Made by a program: the position numbers and the translations under genes
Shown here: positions 16,965 through 25,998 of the stretch, piece after piece
Layout: each line of letters begins with the position of its first letter
Numbering within the stretch: position 1 is the first letter of the stretch
Origin: Kineosphaera limosa NBRC 100340
GTDB lineage: Bacteria > Actinomycetota > Actinomycetes > Actinomycetales > Dermatophilaceae
Length of the DNA stretch: 64,000 nt
Assembly (NCBI RefSeq): GCF_000298215.1
Contig: NZ_BAHD01000017.1
Span: 1 to 64,000 of the forward strand
Direction of reading: 5' to 3'
Notes under the pieces: generated by a model
Told to the model about the DNA's origin: nothing
Databases searched by the model: none
The model's input: the letters and a program-made list of their open reading frames with translations, nothing else

Positions 16965-17978
16965 TCAGTCGCAGAGCGTGGCGACGAGCACGGCCTTGAT
17001 GGTGTGCAGCCGGTTCTCCGCCTGGTCGAAGACGATGGAGGCGGGGCTCTCGAACACCTCGTCGGTCACCTCCACCCCCTCCAGCCCGTAGCGGTCGGCG
17101 ATCTGGGCCCCGACGTCCGTGCCGCGGTCGTGGTAGGCGGGCAGGCAGTGCATGAACTTCACGTCGGGGTTCTGTGCGCGCGCCATGAGCTGCGCATCCA
17201 CGCGGTAAGGGCGCAGCAACTCGATCCGCTCGTCCCACACCGAGGTCGGCTCACCCATGGAGACCCACACGTCCGTGTGCACGAAGTCGACGCCGGCCAG
17301 GCCCGCGGCCACGTCGTCGGTCACCGTGAGCCGCGCCCCCGTGGCCGCGGCGATCTCCCGCGCCTGCCCCACGACCGCCGGGGCGGGTTGTAGCGGCCCC
17401 GGCGCCACCATCCGGGCGTCCATGCCCATGAGCGCGGCCATCGCCAGCAGCGAGTTGGCGACGTTGTTGCGGGCGTCGCCGACGTAGGCGAACACGATCT
17501 GCTCGTCCGGCTTGTCGCAGTGCTCGCGCATCGTCAGGGCGTCGCACAGCGACTGGGTGGGGTGCCAGTCGTCGGTCAGCCCGTTCCACACCGGCACCCC
17601 GGCGTGGCGGGCGAGTGTCTCCACCGCGCTGTGGGCGCTGCCGCGGTACTGGATGCCGTCGTACATGCGCCCCAGCACTCGGGCGGTGTCGGCGACCGAC
17701 TCTTTGTGCCCCAGTTGGGAGCCGGTGGGGTCGAGGTAGGTGACGTGGGCGCCCAGATCGTAGGAGGCCACCTCGAAGGCGCACCGCGTGCGGGTCGAGG
17801 TCTTCTCGAACAGCAGCGCGATATTGGCGCCGGCCAAGGCCCGCTCCTGGGTGCCCGCCTTCTTGGCGGCCTTCAGCGACGCCGCCAGCCCCAGCAGGGC
17901 GCGCCACTCCTGCGCCGTGAAGTCGACCTCGCGCAGAAACGATCGACCGCGCAGGGTCTGCTGGCGCTGGGTCCCCAT
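16965..17978 (-). CDS. arcB: Ornithine carbamoyltransferase (catabolic context)
   Basis: 337 residues with all OTCase signatures: carbamoyl-phosphate loop STRTR (61-65), HPTQ near 142, and the ornithine-binding MHCLPA near 280. The enzyme catalyses carbamoyl phosphate plus ornithine to citrulline, reversibly. Its ATG abuts the stop of the arginine deiminase gene with no gap (TAG then ATG), so the pair forms a catabolic arcAB operon rather than an arg biosynthesis cluster. No carbamate kinase (arcC) or antiporter (arcD) is next to it. Confidence 0.95.
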   Translation of the reverse strand: MGTQRQQTLRGRSFLREVDFTAQEWRALLGLAASLKAAKKAGTQERALAGANIALLFEKTSTRTRCAFEVASYDLGAHVTYLDPTGSQLGHKESVADTARVLGRMYDGIQYRGSAHSAVETLARHAGVPVWNGLTDDWHPTQSLCDALTMREHCDKPDEQIVFAYVGDARNNVANSLLAMAALMGMDARMVAPGPLQPAPAVVGQAREIAAATGARLTVTDDVAAGLAGVDFVHTDVWVSMGEPTSVWDERIELLRPYRVDAQLMARAQNPDVKFMHCLPAYHDRGTDVGAQIADRYGLEGVEVTDEVFESPASIVFDQAENRLHTIKAVLVATLCD

Positions 17979-19268
17979 CTAGATGTCCTCTCGTTGCACC
18001 GGGCAGCTCATGCAGCGGGGGCCCCCACGCCCGCGCCCCAACTCACCGCCCGGAATCGTCACGACCTCCACGCCCTGCGCACGCAGGTAGTCGTTGGTCG
18101 CGCGGTTGCGTTCGTAGGCCATGACCACCCCGGGGCGCACGGCCAGCACATTGCACCCATCGTCCCATTGCTCCCGCTCCGCTGCCCCGAGGCTCTGCGG
18201 GGTCGTCAACACCCGCAACGAGGAGACCCCCAGGGCGTCGGCGATGACGTCGTGCATCGCCTCCGGCGCGTGCGATGCGACGCGGAAGCCGGCTTGATTG
18301 TCGGCCGGGGTCAGCGAGTAGGTGGGCAGCATGCCCAGGCCCGCGTACTTGGTGAACGAACGCTCGTCGACCATCGACATCACGGTGTCCAGGTGCATCA
18401 TCGCCCGGGTCCGCGGCATCGCGACCCCGACGATCGTGCGCGCCGCCCCTTGGGCGAACAGTTGCTGCGCCAGCCGCTCGACGGCCTGCGCCGTGGTCCG
18501 TTCGCTCATGCCGACGAGCACCGCGCCGTGGCCCAGCACGTGCACGTCGCCGCCCTCCATCGTCGCCAGCCCGGTGCCCAGGCCGCCGCCCCACCAGTTG
18601 AACGGGGTGTCTGTGGCCGCCAACTGCGGGTGCCAGCGGTAGATCGCCTCGTAGTTGACCGACTCGCGCACGCGCGCCAACATCCGCATCTGGTTGACCG
18701 ACACCCCGCCGTACACCCAGCAGGAGGTGTCGCGCGTGAACAGGTGGTTGGGCAGCGGGGAGAGCACGAACTCCTCACCGGCCTGCGTCGCCAGCACCAG
18801 GGAGTCCAGGTCGGCGTCGCCGGAGGAGCCGTCGAGCCGGGCGCGGGCCTCGGTCTTGGACAGCCCGTCGATGAGGGCGTCGGCCAACTCGGCGTCGCCC
18901 ATTCCCTCCAGCACCGCCAGCAGCGGTCCGACCGCCCCCGGGCCGAGCATCTCGTCGTCGAGCAGCTCGGCGAAGATGAACGACCGAGCCGCCGGCACCG
19001 CCAACGTCTCGCGCAGCAGGTCACGCAGGTAGAGCACCTCGACATCCAGATCGCGCAGCGCCTGCGCGAAGACGTCGTGCTCCTCCTGCGCGCGCGGCAC
19101 CCACGGCAGGTCGTCGAAGAGCAACTCGGCCATGTTGGAGGGCGTCAACCGCGCCAACTCGCGCCCCGGGCGGTGCAGGATGACGCGGCGCAACGCCCCG
19201 ACCTCCGAGCCGACGTACGCCCGCGCCGCCGGGTCGGTCGGCGTCGTCTTCGTGCTGTGATCAGTCAT
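17979..19268 (-). CDS. arcA: Arginine deiminase
   Basis: 429 residues from the ATG at 19268. It hydrolyses arginine to citrulline and ammonia. [26 protein letters not shown] and the C-terminal catalytic-Cys motif GGPRCMSCP are intact. A start nine codons upstream (19295, MTTQKRGAA) is also possible; 19268 has GAGGTG seven bases before it. It lies divergently from serA, and the gap between them carries a perfect 16-bp tandem duplication (19299-19330). First gene of the arcAB operon. Confidence 0.95.
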   Translation of the reverse strand: MTDHSTKTTPTDPAARAYVGSEVGALRRVILHRPGRELARLTPSNMAELLFDDLPWVPRAQEEHDVFAQALRDLDVEVLYLRDLLRETLAVPAARSFIFAELLDDEMLGPGAVGPLLAVLEGMGDAELADALIDGLSKTEARARLDGSSGDADLDSLVLATQAGEEFVLSPLPNHLFTRDTSCWVYGGVSVNQMRMLARVRESVNYEAIYRWHPQLAATDTPFNWWGGGLGTGLATMEGGDVHVLGHGAVLVGMSERTTAQAVERLAQQLFAQGAARTIVGVAMPRTRAMMHLDTVMSMVDERSFTKYAGLGMLPTYSLTPADNQAGFRVASHAPEAMHDVIADALGVSSLRVLTTPQSLGAAEREQWDDGCNVLAVRPGVVMAYERNRATNDYLRAQGVEVVTIPGGELGRGRGGPRCMSCPVQREDI

Positions 19269-19298
19269 CGCCGCACCTCGTTTCTGTGTCGTCATTGC

Positions 19299-19330
19299 CT
19301 GTCGTTACTGCGGGCTGTCGTTACTGCGGG
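19299..19330. repeat. Tandem 16-bp direct repeat between arcA and serA
   Basis: CTGTCGTTACTGCGGG occurs twice back to back (19299-19314 and 19315-19330), 31 bases upstream of the chosen arcA start and 119 bases ahead of serA. Two identical half-turn-spaced copies in a divergent promoter region could be paired activator or repressor sites, for example for the deiminase pathway, or a simple slippage duplication. Confidence 0.55.
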
Positions 19331-19448
19331 TGATGCCGTGCACGCTACCGGCCGCCATCGCCCGCTTCGCCGTGAAGCCCCGGTCAAGCAGGGTCGCATG
19401 GTGGACCCCGCACGAACCGCCATGCGGACCAGGTCGACAATGTGGGAC

Positions 19449-20645
19449 ATGAAGGCGCTCCTCCTGGAGAACATCCACCATCTGGCCGAAACCGTGTTCA
19501 ACAACGCCGGGATCGAAGTAGAGATGCGTCCCGGCGCCCTCGCCGAGGACGACCTCATCGAGGCCCTCGACGGCGTCGACCTGCTCGGCATCCGTTCGAC
19601 CACCCAGGTCACCAAGCGAGTGCTGGACGCCTCCCCACACTTGAGCGCGATCGGCTGCTTCTGCATCGGCACCAACCAGGTCGACCTCACAGCCGCGGTC
19701 GACCTCGGCATCCCGGTCTTCAACGCCCCCTTCTCCAACACCCGCTCGGTCGTCGAGCTCGTGCTCGCCGAGATCATCGTGCTGGCCCGCCGGCTCACCG
19801 AGAAGGATCGACAGCTGCACGCGGGGGAGTGGAACAAGTCGGCCGCCGGCTCGCACGAGATCCGCGGCCGCAAGCTGGGCATCGTCGGCTACGGCAATAT
19901 CGGCAGCCAACTGTCCGTCGTCGCCGAGATGCTCGGCATGGAGGTGTACTTCTACGACACCGACGACAAACTGGCCTTGGGTAACGCCAAACGGTGCGCC
20001 TCCCTGGAGGAGCTGCTCGACGTCGCCGAATGCGTCACCCTGCACGTCGACGGCCGGGCCGGCAACGCCGGCCTGTTCGGTGCCCGCGAGTTCGGGCGGA
20101 TGCGCGACCGGGCCCTCTTCCTCAACCTGTCCCGCGGCTTCCTCGTCGACTACGAGGCGCTCGCCACCGCGCTGGAATCCGGGCACATCGCCGGGGCCGC
20201 GGTCGACGTCTTCCCCAACGAGCCCAAGACGCGTGTGGGCGACTTCGCCTCGCCGCTGCAGAACCTGCCCAACGTCATCCTCACCCCGCACGTCGGCGGC
20301 TCGACGATGGAGGCGCAGGAAGACATCGGCCGGTTCGTCGCCGCAAAGCTGCGCGACTACACCCACCTCGGCACGACGACGCTGAGCGTCAACGCCCCCG
20401 AGCTCACGCTGGCCTTCGCGCCGGGACACCACCGCATCACGTACTTCCACACCAACACCCCGGGGGTGCTGGCCTCGCTGAACAACATCCTGGCCGACCA
20501 CGGCGCCAACATCGACGGGCAACTGCTCGGTACGCGCGGGCAGATCGGCTACGTGGTCACCGACGCGTCGATGGCCATGCCGCAGGACGTGGTGGCCGCG
20601 ATCGAGGCCCTGCCCGAAACGATCCGGCTGCGCCTCATCGGCTGA
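19449..20645 (+). CDS. serA: D-3-phosphoglycerate dehydrogenase with C-terminal ACT domain
   Basis: 398 residues; first step of serine synthesis. NAD-binding LGIVGYGNIGSQLSVVAE, catalytic Arg in LFLNLSRGFLVDY, and the active-site His in LTPHVGGSTMEAQEDIG are present. The final 75 residues (HHRITYFHTNTPGVLASLNNIL) form an ACT regulatory domain, so this is the roughly 400-residue E. coli type rather than the long mycobacterial type. The alternative start ATG at 19440 adds MWD. A strong hairpin follows at 20716-20754. Confidence 0.93.
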   Translation: MKALLLENIHHLAETVFNNAGIEVEMRPGALAEDDLIEALDGVDLLGIRSTTQVTKRVLDASPHLSAIGCFCIGTNQVDLTAAVDLGIPVFNAPFSNTRSVVELVLAEIIVLARRLTEKDRQLHAGEWNKSAAGSHEIRGRKLGIVGYGNIGSQLSVVAEMLGMEVYFYDTDDKLALGNAKRCASLEELLDVAECVTLHVDGRAGNAGLFGAREFGRMRDRALFLNLSRGFLVDYEALATALESGHIAGAAVDVFPNEPKTRVGDFASPLQNLPNVILTPHVGGSTMEAQEDIGRFVAAKLRDYTHLGTTTLSVNAPELTLAFAPGHHRITYFHTNTPGVLASLNNILADHGANIDGQLLGTRGQIGYVVTDASMAMPQDVVAAIEALPETIRLRLIG

Positions 20646-20715
20646 CGCCCCGCCAGGCATCCCGCCCGAGCCGACCGGTGCCCCTGCCGAGCGACGTCCG
20701 ACCGCCTCGGCCCGC

Positions 20716-20754
20716 CTCACCCACACCCCCGAGATAGCTCGGGTTGTGGGTGAG
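20716..20754 (+). terminator. Strong hairpin after serA
   Basis: CTCACCCACA (20716-20725) pairs with TGTGGGTGAG (20745-20754), and CCCGAG (20728-20733) with CTCGGG (20738-20743) around an ATAG loop. The 16-pair stem lies 71 bases past the serA stop and lacks a T-run, as is common for high-GC actinobacterial terminators. Confidence 0.7.
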
Positions 20755-20838
20755 TTCGCTGTGGTAACAAGTAAATCCGTGTGGCCACGGTAGGTCGGAG
20801 GCTGCCAGTGTGGATGCCGAGCGAAGCGGGAGACGGGC

Positions 20839-22770
20839 GTGCACCCAGCGCAAGAGGCAGCGTCGCCGAGGCCGGCGTCGGGCTCGGGTCGGGACGCCGA
20901 CGACCCGCAGGAGTGGGACGTCATCGTCGTCGGCTCCGGCTTCGGCGGCTCGGTCGCGGCGCTGCGCCTGGTGGAGAAGGGCTACCGCGTGGCCGTGCTC
21001 GAAGCCGGCCGCCGGTTCGGTGACAGCGACTTTCCGCGCACCTCCTGGGACCTGCGGCGCTACGTCTTCGCGCCCGCCCTGGGCCTGCAGGGCATCCAGC
21101 GATTCAGCCTGCTGCGCGACGTCATCGTGCTCGCCGGAGCCGGCGTCGGCGGCGGTTCCCTCGTCTACGGCAACACCCTCTACCGGCCGCACGGGCGCGC
21201 CTTCTACGACGACCCGCAATGGGGCCACATCACCGACTGGGCCGGCGAACTGGCACCCCACTACGACACGGCCGCCACCATGCTCGGCGTCACCATCAAC
21301 CCGGCCCGCACCCCCATCGACACCGTGCTGGAGACGGTGGCCGAGGAGATGGGGGTCGGCCCCACCTTCGCGCCGTCGCAGGTCGGTGTGTTCTTCGGGG
21401 TGGACGGCGGGCTGCCGGGGGTCACTGTGCCCGATCCCTTCTTCGGCGGTGCCGGGCCACCGCGCGCCGGTTGCCTGCAGTGCGGGGCCTGCATGACCGG
21501 CTGCCGGTACAACGCCAAGAACACGCTGGACAAGAACTACCTCTACCTGGCCGAACAGGGCGGCGCCGTCGTGTTCGAGCGCACCCTCGTCCGTCGGCTG
21601 CGCCAGCTGCCACGTTCGGGCGGCGGGTGGGAGGTGTTCGTGACGGCGACCACCGCCGACCCCCTGCGCCGCCGACGCTCGGGCCGGACGCTGCGCGCGC
21701 GGCACGTGGTGCTCGCCGCCGGGACCTGGGGCACCCAGCAACTGCTGCATCAGGGCGTCGCCGATCGGGCGCTGCCGCACCTGTCGCCGCGCTTGGGCGA
21801 GCTGACCCGCACCAACTCCGAGGCGATCTGCGGTGCGACCCGCCGACTGCGCAGCCACGACGAGCGTGACTTTCGGCAGGGGGTGGCGATCACCTCCTCG
21901 ATGTACCCGGACGCCAATACGCACGTCGAGGCGTGCCGCTACGGCCGCGGCGCCCAGTCGATCGCGCTGCTGAGCACGGTGATGATCGACGGTGCCGCCC
22001 CGCACCGTCGGTGGCTGGCGTGGCTGCGGGCGGTCGGAGCCGCCCCCCTGCAACTCGTCAGCAACTTCCTCGGCCCGCGCTCGTGGTCCCAGCGCTCGAT
22101 CATCACGCTCGTCATGCAGACCGTGGACAACTCCATCACGATCCGGGCGCGGCGCCGCTGGTTCGCCCACGGGGTCACACTGACCTCGACCGCGCCCCGC
22201 GGCGCGCCGAGTCCCCGTTGGCTGCCGGTGGCCAACGACGTCTCCCGACGCATCGCCGCCCTCATCGACGGGCATCCGCGCAGCAGCGTCGCCGACATCT
22301 TCGACGTGCCGATGACGGCTCACTTCCTCGGCGGCGCCGTGATCGGCGAGACCCCGCAGACCGGCGTCATCGACCCCTATCACCGGGTGCACGGGTATCC
22401 CAGCCTGCACGTCGTCGACGGAGCGGCCATCTCCGCCAACCTTGGTGTCAACCCGTCGTTGACCATCGCCGCGCAGGCCGAACGGGCCTTCTCCCTCTGG
22501 CCCAACCTCGGGCAGGCCGACCCGCGCCCAGCCCCGGGTCAGCCGTACCGACGGATGCCGGCCGTGCCCGCGTTGCGGCCGGCCGTCATCCGATTCGGTC
22601 CGCAACCGAGCGTCCCCCGGGTGGATCTCGATCAGCCGGCGGCGCCGGCCGCGGACGTCCAGCGCCCCGAGCAGCGGGGATGGGCGAGCGGGATCACGGC
22701 GTGGCGGCCTAGGCTCGTGCCATGGCTCGCTACCTCGACGTCCACCCGATCAACCCGCAGGAGCGGCTGA
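20839..22770 (+). CDS. GMC-family oxidoreductase, cholesterol-oxidase-like
   Basis: 643 residues. The FAD-binding Rossmann motif is WDVIVVGSGFGGSVAALRLVEKG (residues 26-48), followed by GAGVGGGSLVYGN. A four-cysteine segment LQCGACMTGCRYNAKNTLDKNYL and the C-terminal HFLGGAVIGETPQTGVIDPYHRVHGYPSLHVVDGA match the ChoD-type branch of GMC enzymes. It may oxidise a steroid or another polycyclic alcohol; no steroid cluster is nearby. No Tat signal is seen. GTG start at 20839. The C-terminal tail after residue 580 is Pro-rich, and its last 49 bases overlap the next gene. Confidence 0.85.
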   Translation: MHPAQEAASPRPASGSGRDADDPQEWDVIVVGSGFGGSVAALRLVEKGYRVAVLEAGRRFGDSDFPRTSWDLRRYVFAPALGLQGIQRFSLLRDVIVLAGAGVGGGSLVYGNTLYRPHGRAFYDDPQWGHITDWAGELAPHYDTAATMLGVTINPARTPIDTVLETVAEEMGVGPTFAPSQVGVFFGVDGGLPGVTVPDPFFGGAGPPRAGCLQCGACMTGCRYNAKNTLDKNYLYLAEQGGAVVFERTLVRRLRQLPRSGGGWEVFVTATTADPLRRRRSGRTLRARHVVLAAGTWGTQQLLHQGVADRALPHLSPRLGELTRTNSEAICGATRRLRSHDERDFRQGVAITSSMYPDANTHVEACRYGRGAQSIALLSTVMIDGAAPHRRWLAWLRAVGAAPLQLVSNFLGPRSWSQRSIITLVMQTVDNSITIRARRRWFAHGVTLTSTAPRGAPSPRWLPVANDVSRRIAALIDGHPRSSVADIFDVPMTAHFLGGAVIGETPQTGVIDPYHRVHGYPSLHVVDGAAISANLGVNPSLTIAAQAERAFSLWPNLGQADPRPAPGQPYRRMPAVPALRPAVIRFGPQPSVPRVDLDQPAAPAADVQRPEQRGWASGITAWRPRLVPWLATSTSTRSTRRSG

Positions 22771-23345
22771 TGCGCCAGTCGGCCGAGATGCTGGCTGACG
22801 GCGGCCTCATCGCCTATCCGACCGACTCGGGCTACGCCTTGGGCTGCGCGCTGGGCAATGCGCAGGGGCGCGAACGGATCATCTCGATCCGGCGGCTCGA
22901 CGACCGTCATCACTTCACGCTCATGTGTGCGGACTTTGCGCAGATGGGCCAGTACGTCGACATGTCGAATGCGACCTTCCGGGCGCTGAAGGCCGCGACG
23001 CCGGGCGCCTACACGTTCATCCTGCGGGCCACGCCGGAGGTGCCGCGCAAGCTGGCGCACGCCAAGAAGCACACCGTCGGCGTGCGGATCAGCCCCGATG
23101 TGCTCGTGCAGAGCTTGCTGCGCGAAGTCGGCGAGCCGATCCTGTCCTCCACCCTCATCCTGCCCGGTGAGGACGACCCCATGACCGACGGCTGGCTGGT
23201 CAAGGAGGAGCTCGACCACGTCGTCGACGCCGTCATCGACACCGGCGAGTGCGGCCGAGAGCCGACCACGGTGGTCGATCTGTCGTCCGGGGAGGCTGAG
23301 GTCGTGCGCGTCGGCGCCGGCGACCCGAGCCCGTTCGAGGCCTAG
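22722..23345 (+). CDS. Sua5/YciO/YrdC-family protein (threonylcarbamoyl-AMP synthase-like)
   Basis: 207 residues with the YrdC fold: DGGLIAYPTDSGYALGC, the basic motif IRRLDDRHHFTLMCADF, and PGAYTFILRATPEVPRKL. The spacing and the sequence STLILPGEDDP place it in the YciO subfamily rather than TsaC proper, so a role in tRNA t6A37 synthesis is possible but not assured. It overlaps the end of the GMC gene by 49 bases and meets the convergent NUDIX gene at a shared CTAG (23342-23345). Confidence 0.85.
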   Translation: MARYLDVHPINPQERLMRQSAEMLADGGLIAYPTDSGYALGCALGNAQGRERIISIRRLDDRHHFTLMCADFAQMGQYVDMSNATFRALKAATPGAYTFILRATPEVPRKLAHAKKHTVGVRISPDVLVQSLLREVGEPILSSTLILPGEDDPMTDGWLVKEELDHVVDAVIDTGECGREPTTVVDLSSGEAEVVRVGAGDPSPFEA

Positions 23346-23893
23346 CCCGGCTTCGAGCAGTTCTGCGGGCCACCGGCCCGCTCGGCCGGCCGCGGTGGCT
23401 CGTTCGGCACAGTCGGGAGCGGACGCGAGAGTAGGTCCGGCACCTCCAGCAGCGCCTGCGCGGCCTCACGGCTCAGCTCCGGCATCTCATCGACGGGCCA
23501 CCAGCGGGCCTGGGCGATCTCGGCGGTGTCGCGCACCTGCGGCTCCCCGCTGGCCGCCACGAGAAAGAGGTGGTCCAGATGCATGGCCCACGGCTGGCGA
23601 TAGGTGCGTAGGTGATTGGCCGGGCCGATGGCTGGCGTCAGGCCGGTCTCCTCGGCGAGCTCGTGGGCGGCCGTCGCCACGATCGTCCTGCCGTAACTGA
23701 CGTAGCCCGCCGGGAAGCCCCACTGCTGCCCGCCCGTGCGCTTGCGCACCAGCAGCACCCATGGCACGGGGCCGTGCTGGTCGTCGCGGGCCACGACCAT
23801 GGCGCTGGCGGTGAACTTCGGCATGAGCGCGTAGGCGGCGGTGCGTGCCAGGCGGTGCCACCCGGCACGTGCCAGAGCCTTCACGTCTTCCAT
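23342..23893 (-). CDS. NUDIX hydrolase with a degenerate box
   Basis: 183 residues. The NUDIX box reads GYVSYGRTIVATAAHELAEE then TGL: the metal-binding EE pair is kept, but the first Glu of the consensus is Arg and the Arg of REUXEE is His. FPAG and the fold around it are normal. It may cleave a non-standard nucleotide-diphosphate substrate or have reduced activity. The start is the ATG at 23893 behind AGGGGG. Convergent with the YciO-like gene. Confidence 0.85.
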   Translation of the reverse strand: MEDVKALARAGWHRLARTAAYALMPKFTASAMVVARDDQHGPVPWVLLVRKRTGGQQWGFPAGYVSYGRTIVATAAHELAEETGLTPAIGPANHLRTYRQPWAMHLDHLFLVAASGEPQVRDTAEIAQARWWPVDEMPELSREAAQALLEVPDLLSRPLPTVPNEPPRPAERAGGPQNCSKPG

Positions 23894-24068
23894 CGAGACC
23901 CCCTGTTTCTCGGGTGGAGCGATCGTGTGTCGAACGCCACACGCTACCTCGCGAAATCGCGCTTCGGGGCAACAGCACTGCGTGGTGGACACCGGGCGGG
24001 CCCCGGGTGGACACCGGGCGGACCGGGCCCGCAGGGTTGCCTGCACCCGCGCCGATACGCTATTCAGC

Positions 24069-25808
24069 ATGGTTTCACCGGTCGACGCCGTTACCCCCCT
24101 CATCACGCAGGCCATCGAGGCGACGCTCGGTGCCGAGTTCGCGGGGGCCGACCCGGTGCTACGCCCCAGTCAGTACGCGGACGTGCAGGTCAACGCCGCT
24201 TTGGCGCTCGCCAAGCGGGCCAAGCGCCCGCCGCGGGAGGTTGCCACCGCGATCGTCGCGGCCCTCGACCTGAGCGAGCAGTGCTCGGCCGTGGAGGTCA
24301 GCGGGCCCGGCTTCATCAACCTCACGTTCCGCGACTCGTGGCTGGCCCGCCTCCTGGCCCAGCAGGCCGCCGACGAGCGGCTCGGCGTACCCACCCAGCC
24401 CCGACAGATCGTGCCGATCGACTACTCCGCGCCCAATGTCGCCAAGGAGATGCATGTCGGGCACCTGCGCACGACGGTCGTCGGCGACGCTCTGGCCCGC
24501 ACCCTGGAGTTTCTGGGGCACGACGTCATCCGGCAGAACCACATCGGCGACTGGGGCACCCCCTTCGGCATGCTCATCGAGCACCTGCTGGAGGTCGGCG
24601 AGGACTCGCCGCAGGCCGCGCTCCTGGAGACCGACCCCAACGCCTTCTACCAAGGCGCCCGCACGAAGTTCGACGGCGACCCCGAGTTCGCCACCCGGGC
24701 CCGAGCCCGCGTCGTCGCGCTGCAGAGCGGCGACCCGGCCACGCTGGAGCGCTGGCAGCGACTCATCGGCCTGTCCACCGCCTACTTCAACCGCATCTAC
24801 ACCGCCCTCGACGTCACCCTCACCGACGCCGACCTCGCGGGCGAATCGACGTACAACGACGAGCTCGCCGCCATCTGCGACGAGCTCGAAGAACGGGGCC
24901 TGGCTCAGATCAGCGACGGCGCCCTCTGCGTCTTCCTGCCCGGGTACACCGGCCGCGAGGGCAAGCCGTTGCCGCTCATCGTGCGCAAGTCCGACGGGGG
25001 CTACGGCTACGGCACCACCGACCTGGCCACCGTGCGACACCGCGTCCGCGACCTGCACGCCGACCGCATCCTCTACGTCATCGGCGCCCCGCAGGCGCTG
25101 CACCTGCGCATGGTGTGGGAGACGGCCCGCCTGGCGGGGTGGCTGCCGGACGACGTCGAGATCGTGCACGTGCAGATCGGCAACGTGCTGGGGGAGGACC
25201 GCAAGATCCTGCGGACCCGCTCCGGTGCGCCGCTGCGACTCATGGCGCTCATCGAGGAGGCGATCGCCAAGGCCGGCGCGCATCTGGACGCGGCCCGGCC
25301 CGACCTGGCGCCGGCCGAGCGCGACCTCATCGCCGCCCAGGTCGGTGTCGGCGCCATCAAGTACGCCGACCTGTCCGTCGCGCACGACAGCGAATACGTC
25401 TTCGACCTCGACCGCATGCTCTCGCTCACCGGCAACACCGGCCCCTACCTGCAGTACGCGGCGACGCGGGTGCGCTCGATCTTCCGCTCGATCGAGGCCG
25501 ACCCCGCCGATCCGGCGTTCGCCCAGGCCGCCATCGATCTGGCCGAACCGGGCGAACGAGCCTTGGCGGCACACCTGCTGGACTTCGGCACGGTCGTGGC
25601 CGCCGTCGGCGACGAGCTGGAGCCGCACCGCCTGTGCACCTACCTGTTCGAGCTGGCGCAGGCCTTCAGCGCGTTCTACGAGAACTGCCCGGTGCTCAAG
25701 GCCGACGAGCCCACCCGCACCTCCCGGCTCGCGCTGTGTGCGCTGACGCTGCGGGTCATGGAGCGGGGGCTGAACCTCGTCGGCATCCGGTCCCCGCAGC
25801 AGATGTAG
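24069..25808 (+). CDS. argS: Arginyl-tRNA synthetase
   Basis: 579 residues, class I. The N-terminal Add1 domain is followed by DYSAPNVAKEMHVGHLRTTVVGD (HIGH motif as HVGH), RQNHIGDWGTPFGML and DGGYGYGTTDLATVRHR. The KMSKS position reads GEDRKILRTRSG, a variant common in ArgRS. The C-terminal anticodon domain ends MERGLNLVGIRSPQQM. ATG at 24069. A strongly palindromic stretch follows the stop. Confidence 0.95.
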   Translation: MVSPVDAVTPLITQAIEATLGAEFAGADPVLRPSQYADVQVNAALALAKRAKRPPREVATAIVAALDLSEQCSAVEVSGPGFINLTFRDSWLARLLAQQAADERLGVPTQPRQIVPIDYSAPNVAKEMHVGHLRTTVVGDALARTLEFLGHDVIRQNHIGDWGTPFGMLIEHLLEVGEDSPQAALLETDPNAFYQGARTKFDGDPEFATRARARVVALQSGDPATLERWQRLIGLSTAYFNRIYTALDVTLTDADLAGESTYNDELAAICDELEERGLAQISDGALCVFLPGYTGREGKPLPLIVRKSDGGYGYGTTDLATVRHRVRDLHADRILYVIGAPQALHLRMVWETARLAGWLPDDVEIVHVQIGNVLGEDRKILRTRSGAPLRLMALIEEAIAKAGAHLDAARPDLAPAERDLIAAQVGVGAIKYADLSVAHDSEYVFDLDRMLSLTGNTGPYLQYAATRVRSIFRSIEADPADPAFAQAAIDLAEPGERALAAHLLDFGTVVAAVGDELEPHRLCTYLFELAQAFSAFYENCPVLKADEPTRTSRLALCALTLRVMERGLNLVGIRSPQQM

Positions 25809-25874
25809 GCACCCGGTGCCCTGCCGCCCAGGGCCCTGGGCTCTCGGAGTTCGCGTATCGGACGCCGGTGCCTA
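25806..25874 (+). terminator. Palindrome-rich terminator region after argS
   Basis: Three nested symmetries follow the argS stop: GGCACCCGGTGCC (25808-25820), CCCAGGGCCCTGGG (25827-25840), and outer arms TAGGCACC/GGTGCCTA at 25806-25813 and 25867-25874. They can fold into one cruciform-like structure and probably end argS transcription before the nucleoside transporter promoter. Confidence 0.55.
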
Positions 25875-25998
25875 GTCCGGCGCATCGGGTCGGTCACGGC
25901 TTGCTGCTCCCGCGCCACCCACCGCGCTCTGCCCGCTAGCCTCACGTCCAGTCGGCGCCGTCGGCGGCGCCTGTGACCTTGGCAGACAGGAGGCACCC

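Noticed and set aside
16965-19268. arcAB as an arginine biosynthesis operon
   Set aside because: The carbamoyltransferase abuts arginine deiminase directly; no argB, argC, argD, argG or argH is nearby, so catabolic use is more likely.
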